A stretch of DNA of 64,000 bases from Sphingobacterium spiritivorum. Its GTDB lineage: Bacteria > Bacteroidota > Bacteroidia > Sphingobacteriales > Sphingobacteriaceae. Location of the stretch: the NCBI RefSeq assembly GCF_016724845.1, contig NZ_CP068082.1, forward strand, positions 3,472,001 to 3,536,000, written 5' to 3'. Position numbers and translations under genes: made by a program. A model generated the notes under the pieces. That model made no database searches, was not told the origin of the DNA, and saw nothing but the letters and a program-made list of their open reading frames with translations. Shown piece after piece: positions 1-7,630 of the stretch; the stretch's first letter is position 1, and each line of letters starts with the position of its first letter.

Positions 1-610
1 AATACTCAGTCGGAATACCACAAGCCTCACCGGCAAATTGAAGTCTTAAAATATTTTTCAATCCCTCCAATCCCATGTTAGGTAAAAGTTTGCTTTGAAA
101 ATAGCCTTGATCAAGGTAATCATAGTGAAAATTATATTTACTGATCAGTTGTCCTGCTTTATCCAATAACTTGACATCGCAGCTATAGTACGCAGGAGTT
201 TCATTGCGTTCGGGAACGAATCTGTTAAAACCAAAGATATACTGATTTCCTTCATTATCTACCTCCTGTCCCAATGCCAGTAATCCCAGCCAGATAAATC
301 CTCTTTTTGTTTCGTTATTCTTTTGATAGGATACTTCATGCCAGGGGGCATAAAAACCTTTTATTTTATTGCCATTATAACCAGGGCTCAGGATTTTTAC
401 AGCTGTTCCCATAGTCACCGAATCTATCAGTTTGGCCGTCGTATTCGGATAGGACCGTATGTATGCCTGATCTGCTATTACGTATGCAGTAGCACCTTGT
501 TCGAGATTCCATAAATTATACTCGCTGGCTAAAGCATATGCTGCAGGCTCCTGAGCATTACTTTTTAATGAAAAGATTAAAGTAAGTAAGAGTAAAATGT
601 AATTTTTCAT
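1..610 (-). CDS. Secreted SH3-like domain protein (3' end outside window)
   Basis: An open frame begins with ATG at 608-610 and runs off the left edge without a stop, giving about 203 visible residues. Residues 1-20 form a signal peptide (MKNYILLLLTLIFSLKSNAQ), so the protein is exported. Residues about 38-105 look like a bacterial SH3 domain: a run reading AYIRSYPNTTAKLIDSV, then a strand-rich segment ending near GFIWLGLLALG. Such domains usually bind peptides or cell-wall material, but no ligand can be named. The rest is unrecognised. The neighbour at 786 is divergent, so this is the first gene of its own transcript. Confidence is good that it is coding and modest for the domain. Confidence 0.75.
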   Translation of the reverse strand, partial: MKNYILLLLTLIFSLKSNAQEPAAYALASEYNLWNLEQGATAYVIADQAYIRSYPNTTAKLIDSVTMGTAVKILSPGYNGNKIKGFYAPWHEVSYQKNNETKRGFIWLGLLALGQEVDNEGNQYIFGFNRFVPERNETPAYYSCDVKLLDKAGQLISKYNFHYDYLDQGYFQSKLLPNMGLEGLKNILRLQFAGEACGIPTEY

Positions 611-749
611 GCTGTAAAGTTAGGATTTAGTTTTTAGAATTAAGAAAATATATATTTGGGTTCTGTGTGGAGTCGATATTTCTTATGTTTTTAATTTTAG
701 TGAAAGTTTTCAAGGGTGAGAAAATACGGCAAATAATTCTTAAATCTTA

Positions 750-757
750 TATTTTTG
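750..757 (+). promoter_or_regulatory. Candidate -7 promoter element (TATTTTTG)
   Basis: TATTTTTG matches the Bacteroidota housekeeping sigma -7 consensus TAnnTTTG and lies 28 nt before the GNAT start codon. I see no good -33 TTTG at the usual distance, so the call rests on one box. Confidence 0.4.
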
Positions 758-785
758 CAGGTAAAGGATTTATAACTATAATATT

Positions 786-1205
786 ATGGAAAGTCAACCT
801 ATACGTATTGAGCAGGTGGTAGCTCCGCGTACCTGGAATATACGTCAACGTATTCTTTATCCCGACGGATCATTGAGAGATGTACAGATTGATGAAGACT
901 TTGAGGGAACACATTTTGCGGCTTATCATGATAATGAGATTATTGGGGTAATTTCCGTTTTTCGTCATGGCGAATTATTTCAGTTTCGGAAATTTGCGGT
1001 GCTGGAAGATTATCAGCAAAAAGGTATAGGCAGTCAGTTGCTGTTGGCTGTTTTTGAATTCTGTCGACGTTTTGATGCTGCAGGTATCTGGTGCAATTCC
1101 CGTATTCAGGCAAAGACCTTCTATGAGAAGTTTGGTATGCAGCAGGTTGGGGATCCTTTTGTCAAAGACAATATTCAATTTGTCCGGATGGAGTTGATAT
1201 TCTGA
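786..1205 (+). CDS. GNAT family N-acetyltransferase
   Basis: A 139-residue protein with the single-domain GNAT layout. The acetyl-CoA pyrophosphate loop is visible as QQKGIGSQLL (about residues 77-86), preceded by the strand FRKFAVLEDY. The C-terminal part has AKTFYEKFGMQQVG, the usual helix and final strands around a Tyr that often acts as general acid. It should transfer an acetyl group from acetyl-CoA to an amine in the cytoplasm; the substrate cannot be read. ATG at 786 is preceded by a candidate -7 box. It appears monocistronic, with about 210 bp before the next gene. Confidence 0.85.
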   Translation: MESQPIRIEQVVAPRTWNIRQRILYPDGSLRDVQIDEDFEGTHFAAYHDNEIIGVISVFRHGELFQFRKFAVLEDYQQKGIGSQLLLAVFEFCRRFDAAGIWCNSRIQAKTFYEKFGMQQVGDPFVKDNIQFVRMELIF

Positions 1206-1416
1206 TAGCATTGTCGTGAATATACCTGGGTTTTTGGGAACATGAAACTTTTATTTTCCGAATCCTGATGCATGGTCACAAGCCCGTGCTTTAAGTTCTG
1301 TTATAAATGATTTTCATCATATATTGACTATTCTTCTAAACTTCTAAAACATTTTTATAGTAGAAAGGGTTAACTTAGTTATTATCCTATTATTTAAATA
1401 AACTATATTAAAAAGT

Positions 1417-2499
1417 ATGGAAAGTACAAAAATATCAACATTCGGTCGCAAACTTCAGTTAGCTTGTATTGGATTGGCCTGTGGATTATCTCTTTTGCCC
1501 TCATCGTTGGATGCATGTACACGACTGGTCTACAAAGGGCCGTCCAATACAGTGATAACGGCGCGTTCCATGGACTGGAAAGACGATATCCCTGCTAACC
1601 TCTGGATTTTTCCAAGGGGGATGAAGCGAAACGGTGAAATCGGACAATATTCGCTGGAATGGACATCCCGTTACGGTAGTTTGATAACCAGTGCCTTTGA
1701 TATTGCGACTACCGATGGAATGAATGAGAAGGGATTAGTTGCCAATGTACTGTGGCTGGTAGAATCCGAATATACGCCGTTTGATCCTAAGGATGGCAAG
1801 AAAGGATTGGCCATCTCTGCATGGGCGCAGTATATGCTGGACAATTTTGCTACTGTACAGGAAGTCGTTGATGCCATGCGTAAGCATGAATTTGTGGTGG
1901 TATCAGATGTGATACCGGGAACGGATAAATTTACTGCATTACATTTATCTGTTTCGGATGCGGGTGGTGATAATGCTATTTTTGAATATATAGCGGGTAA
2001 ACTGGTCATCCACCATGATCCGTCTTATACCGTTATGACCAATTCTCCGGTCTTTGACCAGCAATTGGCTCTGAGTAATTATTGGTCATCTATTCCTGGT
2101 AATATTATGTTGCCCGGAACTAATCGTGCTGCTGATCGTTTTGCGAGAGCTAAATTCTATCTTGGTGCTATTCCGCAGACAGATGATACCCGTGTGGCCG
2201 TAGGAAGTGTGATGAGTGTTATCCGCAATTGCTCTGTTCCGTTTGGAATATCTTCCGAACAAGAGCCAAATATATCGTCAACGAGATGGAGATCACTGTC
2301 TGATCATAAAAATCTGGTTTATTATTTCGAAACTGTGCTGACTCCAAATACATTTTGGGTAGATATGAAAAAGGTTGACTTTAGTGAGAAAGGTAAAGTG
2401 CTGAAACTTTCAGTTGCTCATAATGAAACGTATTCAGGTGAATCTTCCGGCTTATTTAAAGTCTCTGCTCCGTTTAAATTTGCAGGTGCAACTTTTTAG
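1417..2499 (+). CDS. Linear amide C-N hydrolase (choloylglycine hydrolase / penicillin V acylase family)
   Basis: A 360-residue secreted Ntn hydrolase. After a hydrophobic export signal (residues 11-33) the predicted mature N-terminus is Cys34 in DACTRL, the autocatalytically exposed nucleophile of the family. Spacing fits bile-salt hydrolase numbering: Cys2, Arg18 and Asp21 correspond to Cys34, Arg50 and Asp53 (ARSMDW). A later YTVMTNSPVF supplies the conserved Asn, and NRAADRFARA the second Arg. The enzyme should hydrolyse a linear amide such as penicillin V, a bile-salt conjugate or an N-acyl homoserine lactone; the sequence does not distinguish these. Export points to a periplasmic role. 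It is monocistronic, with a terminator-like hairpin downstream. Confidence 0.88.
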   Translation: MESTKISTFGRKLQLACIGLACGLSLLPSSLDACTRLVYKGPSNTVITARSMDWKDDIPANLWIFPRGMKRNGEIGQYSLEWTSRYGSLITSAFDIATTDGMNEKGLVANVLWLVESEYTPFDPKDGKKGLAISAWAQYMLDNFATVQEVVDAMRKHEFVVVSDVIPGTDKFTALHLSVSDAGGDNAIFEYIAGKLVIHHDPSYTVMTNSPVFDQQLALSNYWSSIPGNIMLPGTNRAADRFARAKFYLGAIPQTDDTRVAVGSVMSVIRNCSVPFGISSEQEPNISSTRWRSLSDHKNLVYYFETVLTPNTFWVDMKKVDFSEKGKVLKLSVAHNETYSGESSGLFKVSAPFKFAGATF

Positions 2500-2533
2500 T
2501 ATAAACGTACATTCTCTTTAAAATAGAGCTAAG

Positions 2534-2568
2534 AAACTTCTATAAATCTTTGTTTACAGAAGTTTTTT
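2534..2568 (+). terminator. Rho-independent terminator after the amide hydrolase
   Basis: AAACTTCT and AGAAGTTT pair across a 16-nt loop and are followed by a T run, 35 bp downstream of the stop at 2499. Confidence 0.55.
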
Positions 2569-2711
2569 GGCTTTTGAATATTGAGGTATTAAACTGCAAA
2601 AAGTGTGGTTTGAAAAAATAATGAACTGAAATAAGGGGGGAATAGGTTTTCCATCACTTGACATGTCTTTATAATAATGATTCGTATATTTATTAGACTA
2701 CTAGCCAGTTT

Positions 2712-3467
2712 ATGAATGCAAAACCTGACAAGAAAATGAGCGACAAATTAGAAATTGAAATATCAAACGGCGTAAAAGATTTAGACATCCTTAAGGACAG
2801 AGATTTATCAGAAATCAGAGACCTGATGCTGATTTTCTTCAAACCGATTTCGCTGAAATTCTTGAAAAGTTTTAAAAACATTGAAAGGCTTACTCTTGCT
2901 GGAAGTATAAAAGACTTTTCACCAGTATCCGAATGTTTGGGATTGAAAGAATTGCAAATTTCAGGCGGAAGTCTTGAAAACTTGGACTTTATAAAGAATC
3001 TATCCATAAAATCTCTTACTATTGATACATTCAAATCAAAAACAAAAGAGTTTACTATTCCAAATCTAAATTCACTTGAAAGACTTGTCATTACAGAAGT
3101 GCCCTGTATTGTAGATCTATCGTTTTTGAGAGAGTTTAAAGGATTACAAAGTTTAATGTTATTTCATCTTAAATCAAAAAATCTTTTTGACCTTTCAAAA
3201 CTGACAAACTTGAAAGATATATCCTTGATAAGTATGAATTATTTAATCGGTTTGAGCGAATTGAAGAATGCAAGAAGTGTAGAACAATTATGTATTACTA
3301 ATCAAAGATTTGGAGCTTCTAAACCTAAAATGAATGTAAAATCAGAACTTTTAAAAATTCTTCCAAGTCTGGTGAATCTAAAAAGTGTGACATTGGACGA
3401 CAAGACGAGTAGTAATTTCATAATGACTTACCGCATTGAGGAAATTAAAAACGTATTAAACACTTAA
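2712..3467 (+). CDS. Leucine-rich-repeat-like hypothetical protein
   Basis: A 251-residue protein with no signal peptide or membrane segment. From about residue 45 to 200 it contains irregular repeats of roughly 22-25 residues with spaced leucines, for example NIERLTLAG, GLKELQISGG, SLERLVITEV, GLQSLMLFHL and NLKDISLISM. This is the strand-turn pattern of a leucine-rich repeat solenoid, typically a protein-binding scaffold. Base use is more AT-rich and Lys-rich than in neighbours. Its stop lies 13 bp from the degraded end of an opposite-strand pseudogene, so it may have been acquired at the cost of that gene. Start is the first ATG; an internal ATG about 25 bp later is possible. Function unknown. 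Confidence 0.65.
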   Translation: MNAKPDKKMSDKLEIEISNGVKDLDILKDRDLSEIRDLMLIFFKPISLKFLKSFKNIERLTLAGSIKDFSPVSECLGLKELQISGGSLENLDFIKNLSIKSLTIDTFKSKTKEFTIPNLNSLERLVITEVPCIVDLSFLREFKGLQSLMLFHLKSKNLFDLSKLTNLKDISLISMNYLIGLSELKNARSVEQLCITNQRFGASKPKMNVKSELLKILPSLVNLKSVTLDDKTSSNFIMTYRIEEIKNVLNT

Positions 3468-3479
3468 CAAAAGTTTTGA

Positions 3480-3836
3480 TCATGATAAATGGTTGATTTG
3501 ACCCATGTCGAGCATCTATACAATTCTATTTTCATCATTTCTTATTCCAATACATTACTCAGATAATGGTCATTCTCACGCTGTGGAGTATTGCATTCCT
3601 TATTAGGAAACGGTGTGGTTATTTTGGTTTCTGCATTTTGTTTCACTACCCTAAAAGCAGGATTGAAAAACGGGTGATGGCTATAGACCAAATCACCCTT
3701 ATATGTAAAAGCAATATTTCCTACGGACTGGTCAACTGTTGCAAAAAATCTGGTAATCTGCTTTTTAAGAATAAGCGAAGGTGCCTGTCACTATGCTTAA
3801 TACTAAAATAAACCACTTCAATGCTTTTGTTTTCAG
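3480..3836 (-). pseudogene. Degraded N-terminal fragment of a royal-jelly / SMP-30-like protein
   Basis: Reading the minus strand piecewise recovers an exported protein start, KTKALKWFILVLSIVTGTFA, opening at CTG rather than ATG. In a second frame follows DQSVGNIAFTYKGDLVYSHH then PFFNPAFRVV, and after another one-base slip GIRNDENRIV, an in-frame TAG, and MLDMGQ. The blocks VGNIAF, SHHPFFNP, VLGIRND and a W(stop)MLDMGQ match my memory of the L-dopachrome tautomerase-related / major royal jelly family, near SMP-30. At least two frameshifts, one nonsense codon and a lost start are visible. It is cut off beside the LRR gene. No intact product is expected. Confidence 0.6.
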
Positions 3837-4432
3837 ATGGACTGTATAATCTTGTCTGTATGGAAACGGGATTTGGGTAATACTTGAAGGATGTGTTACA
3901 TCATTTGTATCAGCATAACCTACTGCAGCAGCAAATAGCGGCGTATATCCATCCTTCGGTAATAGATCTTTATAGGCCTTACGGTTAATGCCCTCCATTG
4001 GTGTGGCATCCAGACCCATACTTATGCAGGCACTCAGAAAATAACCTAACGAGAGATAAACCTGATGCTCCATCCATGATTTTACTGCAACATCGCCATT
4101 TGATTTCACCAATTGCTCATAAAAGGCAATCCATCCTTCGGGTAAAATAGAAATATTGTTCTTCTCGAAATCTTCAATATTTTCCATGACGCTGAATACA
4201 ACCAATAGACCGACATCGTTAATCGAATTTTCGTTCATGTAGGATTGAGAGGCCAGTTGTTTTTTCAAAACTTTGTCTGTAACAAAAGTGAATTTCCATG
4301 GTTGGCTGTTGATTGAAGATGGGCTTAAGCGTATGATTTCTTTTAATTCCTCAATTTGTGTTGCTGATATTTTTTTTCATTATCATACTTTTTAGTTGCG
4401 TATCTACGCTTTGCAAGATCTAGAAAATTCAT
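3833..4432 (-). pseudogene. Nitroreductase-family gene broken by two compensating frameshifts
   Basis: ATG at 4430-4432 starts MNFLDLAKRRYATKKYDNEK, the FMN-binding N-terminus of NfsB-type nitroreductases. The frame is then lost in an A8 run (minus strand, near 4371-4378). In the shifted frame the protein continues through LSPSSINSQPWKFTFVTD and DATPMEGINRKAY. Near 3880-3890 the frame slips back and ends PKSRFHTDKIIQSI followed by TGA, the normal family terminus. The total span is exactly 600 nt (199 residues), the usual family length. One missing A and one extra base explain it. Either a recent pseudogene, slipped-strand phase variation or consensus error. A homologous intact enzyme would reduce nitro or quinone compounds using NAD(P)H. 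Confidence 0.7.
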
Positions 4433-4855
4433 AATTTTTTAATTTAAGTTATACTATACTTTTTATTTAAATATAAGTGTAATATTTTTCCTTATCAATA
4501 GCGGTTAAAGATGGTAGTAACAGATGTGCAGTATAGGTGGTGGTGGTGGTGGTATTTTTTTTGTTAATGTGTTGATAATTAATGTTGTGGGTTCTTTTGA
4601 TAAGTTGTTGTTATTGTATACTTTATCGAAAAATGTTACACTGAAATGATAAATGTGTGTGAGGTAATTACGGAATGAACACTAAGCCTTCAATTAAAGT
4701 AAATACAAGAGGATGGTAATTTCATACTCTGAAAGTTACAGAGGACATTGTAGGTTTTACAGTTTGGTTTAGTGAGGCTAACACTGACGAGGATTCACGA
4801 TAATCTATTGAAAAATTAAAAACAGAACCAAATCAATTGGCCAAAAATAAGATTT
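4433..4855. other. Gene-poor AT-rich interval with possible relic ORF
   Basis: No intact gene seen. It holds a (GGT)6 run at 4536-4553 and the promoter side of the nitroreductase pseudogene. From ATG at 4675 a plus-strand frame reads MNTKPSIKVNTRGW, stop, FHTLKVTEDIVGFTVWFSEA, stop, then SIEKLKTEPNQ. Two in-frame TAA codons interrupt otherwise protein-like sequence, so this may be a small decayed gene of unknown type. Confidence 0.35.
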
Positions 4856-5584
4856 TTATAATCTGGTTCTATATGAGATTCCCAGTGCAAAAAAGTATTT
4901 GGGAGCGATATCTGATAACCCAGCTCCAGAAGCGAAATCAATCATAAAATCCGGAGTAATAAGATAAGTAACTCCGCCATCAATACGCGAATCTGCCCTG
5001 GCATCTTGAGTATAAAATCCATAAGTTTCTATGTAAGCTCCGAATCGTCTGCTGATCGTACGTCCATAAGCGAGGGTGTAAATGTAAGTGGGGATATTGT
5101 TTTCCGTATTCCATTCCATCCCTATATTATATCCTAAAGAGTTGTTTTCTGATATACTGTTTTGAAATGTAAACCGAAACCGGGGTATAATAGTATTGGA
5201 CTTAGCGTATTCTCCACCTTTAGTATTCAGGATAAAATGACTGATTAGGGAAATTTTTGGTAAGATTCCTTTCTCTTCTGTAAACGAAGTTTTAAAACCC
5301 AAAGATAGTGGCCGTACTATTGTGACTCTATTTTCTCGTGCCAGATCAGTTGTCATTCGGAGTTCTGTTTTATCTGTTATTCCATACTTCCAGAGAACCG
5401 AAGGAAACTCATATGCGTTTTCCTTTTTTCCGATGTGTTCAATCCGAAATCTGCTTTCAAACTGAAGATATTTTTCAGGTACTGTATACACTGTTTCCGT
5501 TTGATCCGGACGATCCAGCTGTATTGGATTTAGGATTTGCGGCTGAAGAAGCAAAGGGTTCGTATTCAGAAAAAAATAAGGCAT
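4856..5584 (-). CDS. Outer-membrane beta-barrel 'transporter' (phenol MetA-pathway family), signal peptide apparently out of frame
   Basis: A 242-residue protein. It carries the block LDRPDQTETVYTVPEKYLQF (residues about 23-42), typical of the Bacteroidota outer-membrane MetA-pathway/'transporter' family, followed by alternating strands such as YNIGMEWNTE and RFGAYIETYGFY and the end ALGISYRTRL. The in-frame ATG at 5582-5584 gives no convincing signal peptide. An ATG at 5614-5616 in another frame encodes MISSTFFTTLRCLIFF. One extra T in the T7 run (plus-strand A run 5570-5576) would join this hydrophobic start to LNTNPLLLQP. The intact gene probably began at 5616. Two palindromes and a -7 box lie upstream. 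Substrate unknown. Confidence 0.6.
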   Translation of the reverse strand: MPYFFLNTNPLLLQPQILNPIQLDRPDQTETVYTVPEKYLQFESRFRIEHIGKKENAYEFPSVLWKYGITDKTELRMTTDLARENRVTIVRPLSLGFKTSFTEEKGILPKISLISHFILNTKGGEYAKSNTIIPRFRFTFQNSISENNSLGYNIGMEWNTENNIPTYIYTLAYGRTISRRFGAYIETYGFYTQDARADSRIDGGVTYLITPDFMIDFASGAGLSDIAPKYFFALGISYRTRL

Positions 5585-5626
5585 CGGAGTGTCGTGAAAA
5601 ATGTAGATGATATCATGATAAATTTT

Positions 5627-5640
5627 TTAGTTTAAGCTAA
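5627..5640. promoter_or_regulatory. Operator-like palindrome, copy 1 (imperfect)
   Basis: TTAGTTTAAGCTAA differs from the perfect palindrome at 5671-5684 by one base. It lies 11 bp upstream of the probable original ATG at 5616, between the candidate promoter and the gene. Confidence 0.5.
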
Positions 5641-5670
5641 TTATTTATTAACATAAAGCCAATAATATTG

Positions 5671-5684
5671 TTAGTTTAAACTAA
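5671..5684. promoter_or_regulatory. Operator-like perfect 14-bp palindrome, copy 2
   Basis: TTAGTTTAAACTAA is its own reverse complement. It is 44 bp, about four helical turns, from copy 1, and starts just downstream of a minus-strand -7 box. The size resembles a dimeric winged-helix (MarR-type) operator, which is inference only. Confidence 0.55.
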
Positions 5685-5696
5685 TATTTTGTTTAA

Positions 5697-5704
5697 CAAA
5701 AATA
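5697..5704 (-). promoter_or_regulatory. Candidate -7 element for the outer-membrane protein gene
   Basis: On the minus strand this reads TATTTTTG, matching TAnnTTTG. It sits between the terminator of the preceding gene and the two palindromes, so repressor binding there could block transcription. Confidence 0.45.
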
Positions 5705-5705
5705 A

Positions 5706-5739
5706 AAAAGCTTTCCATAACTGCATATGGAAAGCTTTT
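5706..5739 (-). terminator. Strong terminator hairpin after the PEP-mutase-like gene
   Basis: AAAAGCTTTCCATA and TATGGAAAGCTTTT pair perfectly over 14 bp around a 6-nt loop. On the minus strand a T run follows. It lies 24 bp past the stop of the gene at 5763-6509. Confidence 0.8.
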
Positions 5740-5762
5740 ATCACTATTTTTTTGTTAACCTC

Positions 5763-6509
5763 TTATTTTGGAAGTACAGGATGTTTTTTGAAAGCAGTCA
5801 ATACTTCTTCAGCCTGTTTCATTAACCATTCATAAAGCTTGGCCCCGTGACTCAGTCTTTTGACGCCCAACTCTCCCAATTCATCAAAGGGAGGAAGATT
5901 AGGTGTCAGAAAAACATTAAGTGGCAAGGCTACTTCAGTTGTAAATTGTTGAATATCTGTTTTTGTTTCTATAACCGGTACAAAGATGCCATCTGCTCCG
6001 GCCTCCTGATAAATATGTGCACGTTCTATAGATTGTTTTAATGCATCTTGCTGTTTAGTTACATAGGTGTCAGTACGGGCATTGATGTAAATATCTGTTA
6101 CAGATTTGATCGCTTTTATTTTGTCGGCCAGCAATTGTGCACTTCCAAGACTACGTTTCCCATTTTCAACCTGACCATCTTCCAGGTTGATCCCTGCTAC
6201 ACCGATATCGCTAAGTTGTTTCACATATCTGGCCACAGTCTCCGGATCATCAGCATATCCGGCTTCAAAATCTACGGATACAGGAATCTTTACGGATTTA
6301 ACAATACGTTGTACAATGAAAAATAACTCTTCGAAGGCTATATTCTCTCCATCTTCATAACCCAGAAGGTTAGCGATAGCATGACTGGAAGATCCTAACG
6401 CTGCGAATCCTGCTTTTTCTGCAAGCTGAGCGGAATGTGCATCCCATACATTTCCTAATAGAAGAGGAGTAGACTGTTGATGTAATTGTTTGAATAAGGA
6501 TTGTGACAT
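5763..6509 (-). CDS. Isocitrate lyase / PEP mutase family protein
   Basis: A 248-residue cytoplasmic TIM-barrel protein, the usual length of the short PEP-mutase-like subfamily. Motifs in order: LLLGNVWDAHSAQLAEKAGF (about 17-36), the metal/substrate loop VSVDFEAGYADDPETVARYV (about 77-96), GINLEDGQ (about 105-112) and YINARTDTYV (about 140-149). These carry the acidic Mg2+ ligands and the Arg expected of the superfamily. Members cleave or form C-C or C-P bonds in 2-oxo acids such as methylisocitrate or oxaloacetate; the substrate of this subgroup cannot be assigned. The isocitrate-lyase KKCGH motif is absent. Monocistronic, with a strong downstream terminator. Confidence 0.85.
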   Translation of the reverse strand: MSQSLFKQLHQQSTPLLLGNVWDAHSAQLAEKAGFAALGSSSHAIANLLGYEDGENIAFEELFFIVQRIVKSVKIPVSVDFEAGYADDPETVARYVKQLSDIGVAGINLEDGQVENGKRSLGSAQLLADKIKAIKSVTDIYINARTDTYVTKQQDALKQSIERAHIYQEAGADGIFVPVIETKTDIQQFTTEVALPLNVFLTPNLPPFDELGELGVKRLSHGAKLYEWLMKQAEEVLTAFKKHPVLPK

Positions 6510-6641
6510 AGACTTTTAATGTTGATAATACCTATTAAACGCCCGTAGGGTACTAATTGTTTGGATAAAAAGCGAATGGAGCTTATGAATGTGTAAACTA
6601 CCGCTATCAAAATCAGACAAAACAAGTGCCCTGTTTTACGA

Positions 6642-7532
6642 TCAAAAACGATCGTACATGCCTAAAAAACCGGTTAGTCCGCCAGTATGAATAAGTAGAA
6701 TGCGGGATCCCGGCTTAAAATAATCCTTTCGGATGAGGTCGTCTATTGCAAAAAACAGTTTCCCTGTGTAGGTAGGTTCAATCATAATGCCGGTACGTGA
6801 TACGAATGCACGTATAAAGTCCAGTAGCTCCGGTTTAGTTCTGGCGTAACCACCAAAATGATAATCTGTATGCAGTATTATCCCGGAAGGATCTACAGCA
6901 AGGTTTTCCACTTCATTACGAATAAATGCTCCCCCTTTTAAAACCGGTACAGTGTGTAGTGTGGTCTTGAGGTTAGCTTTCTTGAGTCCCATTTGTAATC
7001 CGGCTACAGTAGTACCTGTACCTGATGCACAACAGATATGATCATAATCTTGCTGAAGCTCTTCGATAATATGAGCACAGCCTTCTGCGGCTTCTCTGCT
7101 GTATCCACCTTCATCAATAAAGAAAGCGTTGTCCGATTGTTCAGCAAAATAGTGCAGGAAAAGTGCTGTTTTATCCTGATATTGATCCCGGCTTACAAAA
7201 TGGAGTTTCATTCCGTACAGACGACAAAGTGCGAGGACAGGATTATTGACCTCTTCACCTCGTACCATACCATGAGTCCGGAATCCGAATTTAGCTCCTG
7301 CACAGGCTGTTGCCAACAGATGATTGGACCATGCACCTCCGAAAGTAACCAGGGTTTGTTTGTTTTGCTGAAGCGCTTTCCGGAGTGGATACTGAAGTTT
7401 TCTCCACTTATTTCCCGAGATATAAGGATGAATAAGGTCATCCCGTTTGACATATATCTTTACTTTTTTTTCAATATAGAGAGGGGATACTATTTCTTCT
7501 TCGGGACTGTGAAAATCGAATGTCAATTCCAT
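6642..7532 (-). CDS. PLP-dependent D-cysteine desulfhydrase / ACC deaminase family enzyme
   Basis: A 296-residue fold-type II PLP enzyme. The N-terminus has YVKRDDLIHPYISGNKWRK with the predicted Schiff-base Lys42 in SGNKWRK. Next come the cofactor-binding GGAWSNHLLATACAGAKFG (about 65-83) and the phosphate-binding ASGTGTTVAGLQMGL (about 169-183). The end carries ILLIHTGGLTGFLGM. The family includes 1-aminocyclopropane-1-carboxylate deaminase and D-cysteine desulfhydrase; I cannot separate them by eye, though the slightly short length fits the poorly characterised Bacteroidota subgroup. It is divergent from rluD, with an 18-bp inverted repeat between them. Confidence 0.85.
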   Translation of the reverse strand: MELTFDFHSPEEEIVSPLYIEKKVKIYVKRDDLIHPYISGNKWRKLQYPLRKALQQNKQTLVTFGGAWSNHLLATACAGAKFGFRTHGMVRGEEVNNPVLALCRLYGMKLHFVSRDQYQDKTALFLHYFAEQSDNAFFIDEGGYSREAAEGCAHIIEELQQDYDHICCASGTGTTVAGLQMGLKKANLKTTLHTVPVLKGGAFIRNEVENLAVDPSGIILHTDYHFGGYARTKPELLDFIRAFVSRTGIMIEPTYTGKLFFAIDDLIRKDYFKPGSRILLIHTGGLTGFLGMYDRF

Positions 7533-7581
7533 TGTAAAAAATTAAACCTTATCTGTAACGTCAAATGACTGACATATTCGG

Positions 7582-7599
7582 TTACTTTTACAAAAGTAA
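7582..7599. promoter_or_regulatory. 18-bp inverted repeat in the desulfhydrase/rluD divergent region
   Basis: TTACTTTT and AAAAGTAA pair perfectly with a 2-nt spacer. The right arm overlaps a minus-strand -7 match (TACTTTTG, 7591-7598), so the repeat may be an operator for the PLP enzyme, or merely a promoter coincidence. Confidence 0.4.
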
Positions 7600-7621
7600 G
7601 AGGATTTTGTCTTAATTCAGT

Positions 7622-7629
7622 TATTTTTG
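7622..7629 (+). promoter_or_regulatory. Candidate -7 element of rluD, placed for a leaderless transcript
   Basis: TATTTTTG ends one base before the ATG at 7631. With normal spacing transcription would start near 7634, the second of two consecutive ATG codons. No clear -33 box was found. Confidence 0.4.
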
Positions 7630-7630
7630 T

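Noticed and set aside
3566..3811. Plus-strand ORF of 81 codons
   Set aside because: It lies antisense to the recognisable royal-jelly-type pseudogene and its sequence is not protein-like.
4536..4553. (GGT)6 run as a repeat element
   Set aside because: A short simple repeat in noncoding DNA with no associated feature.
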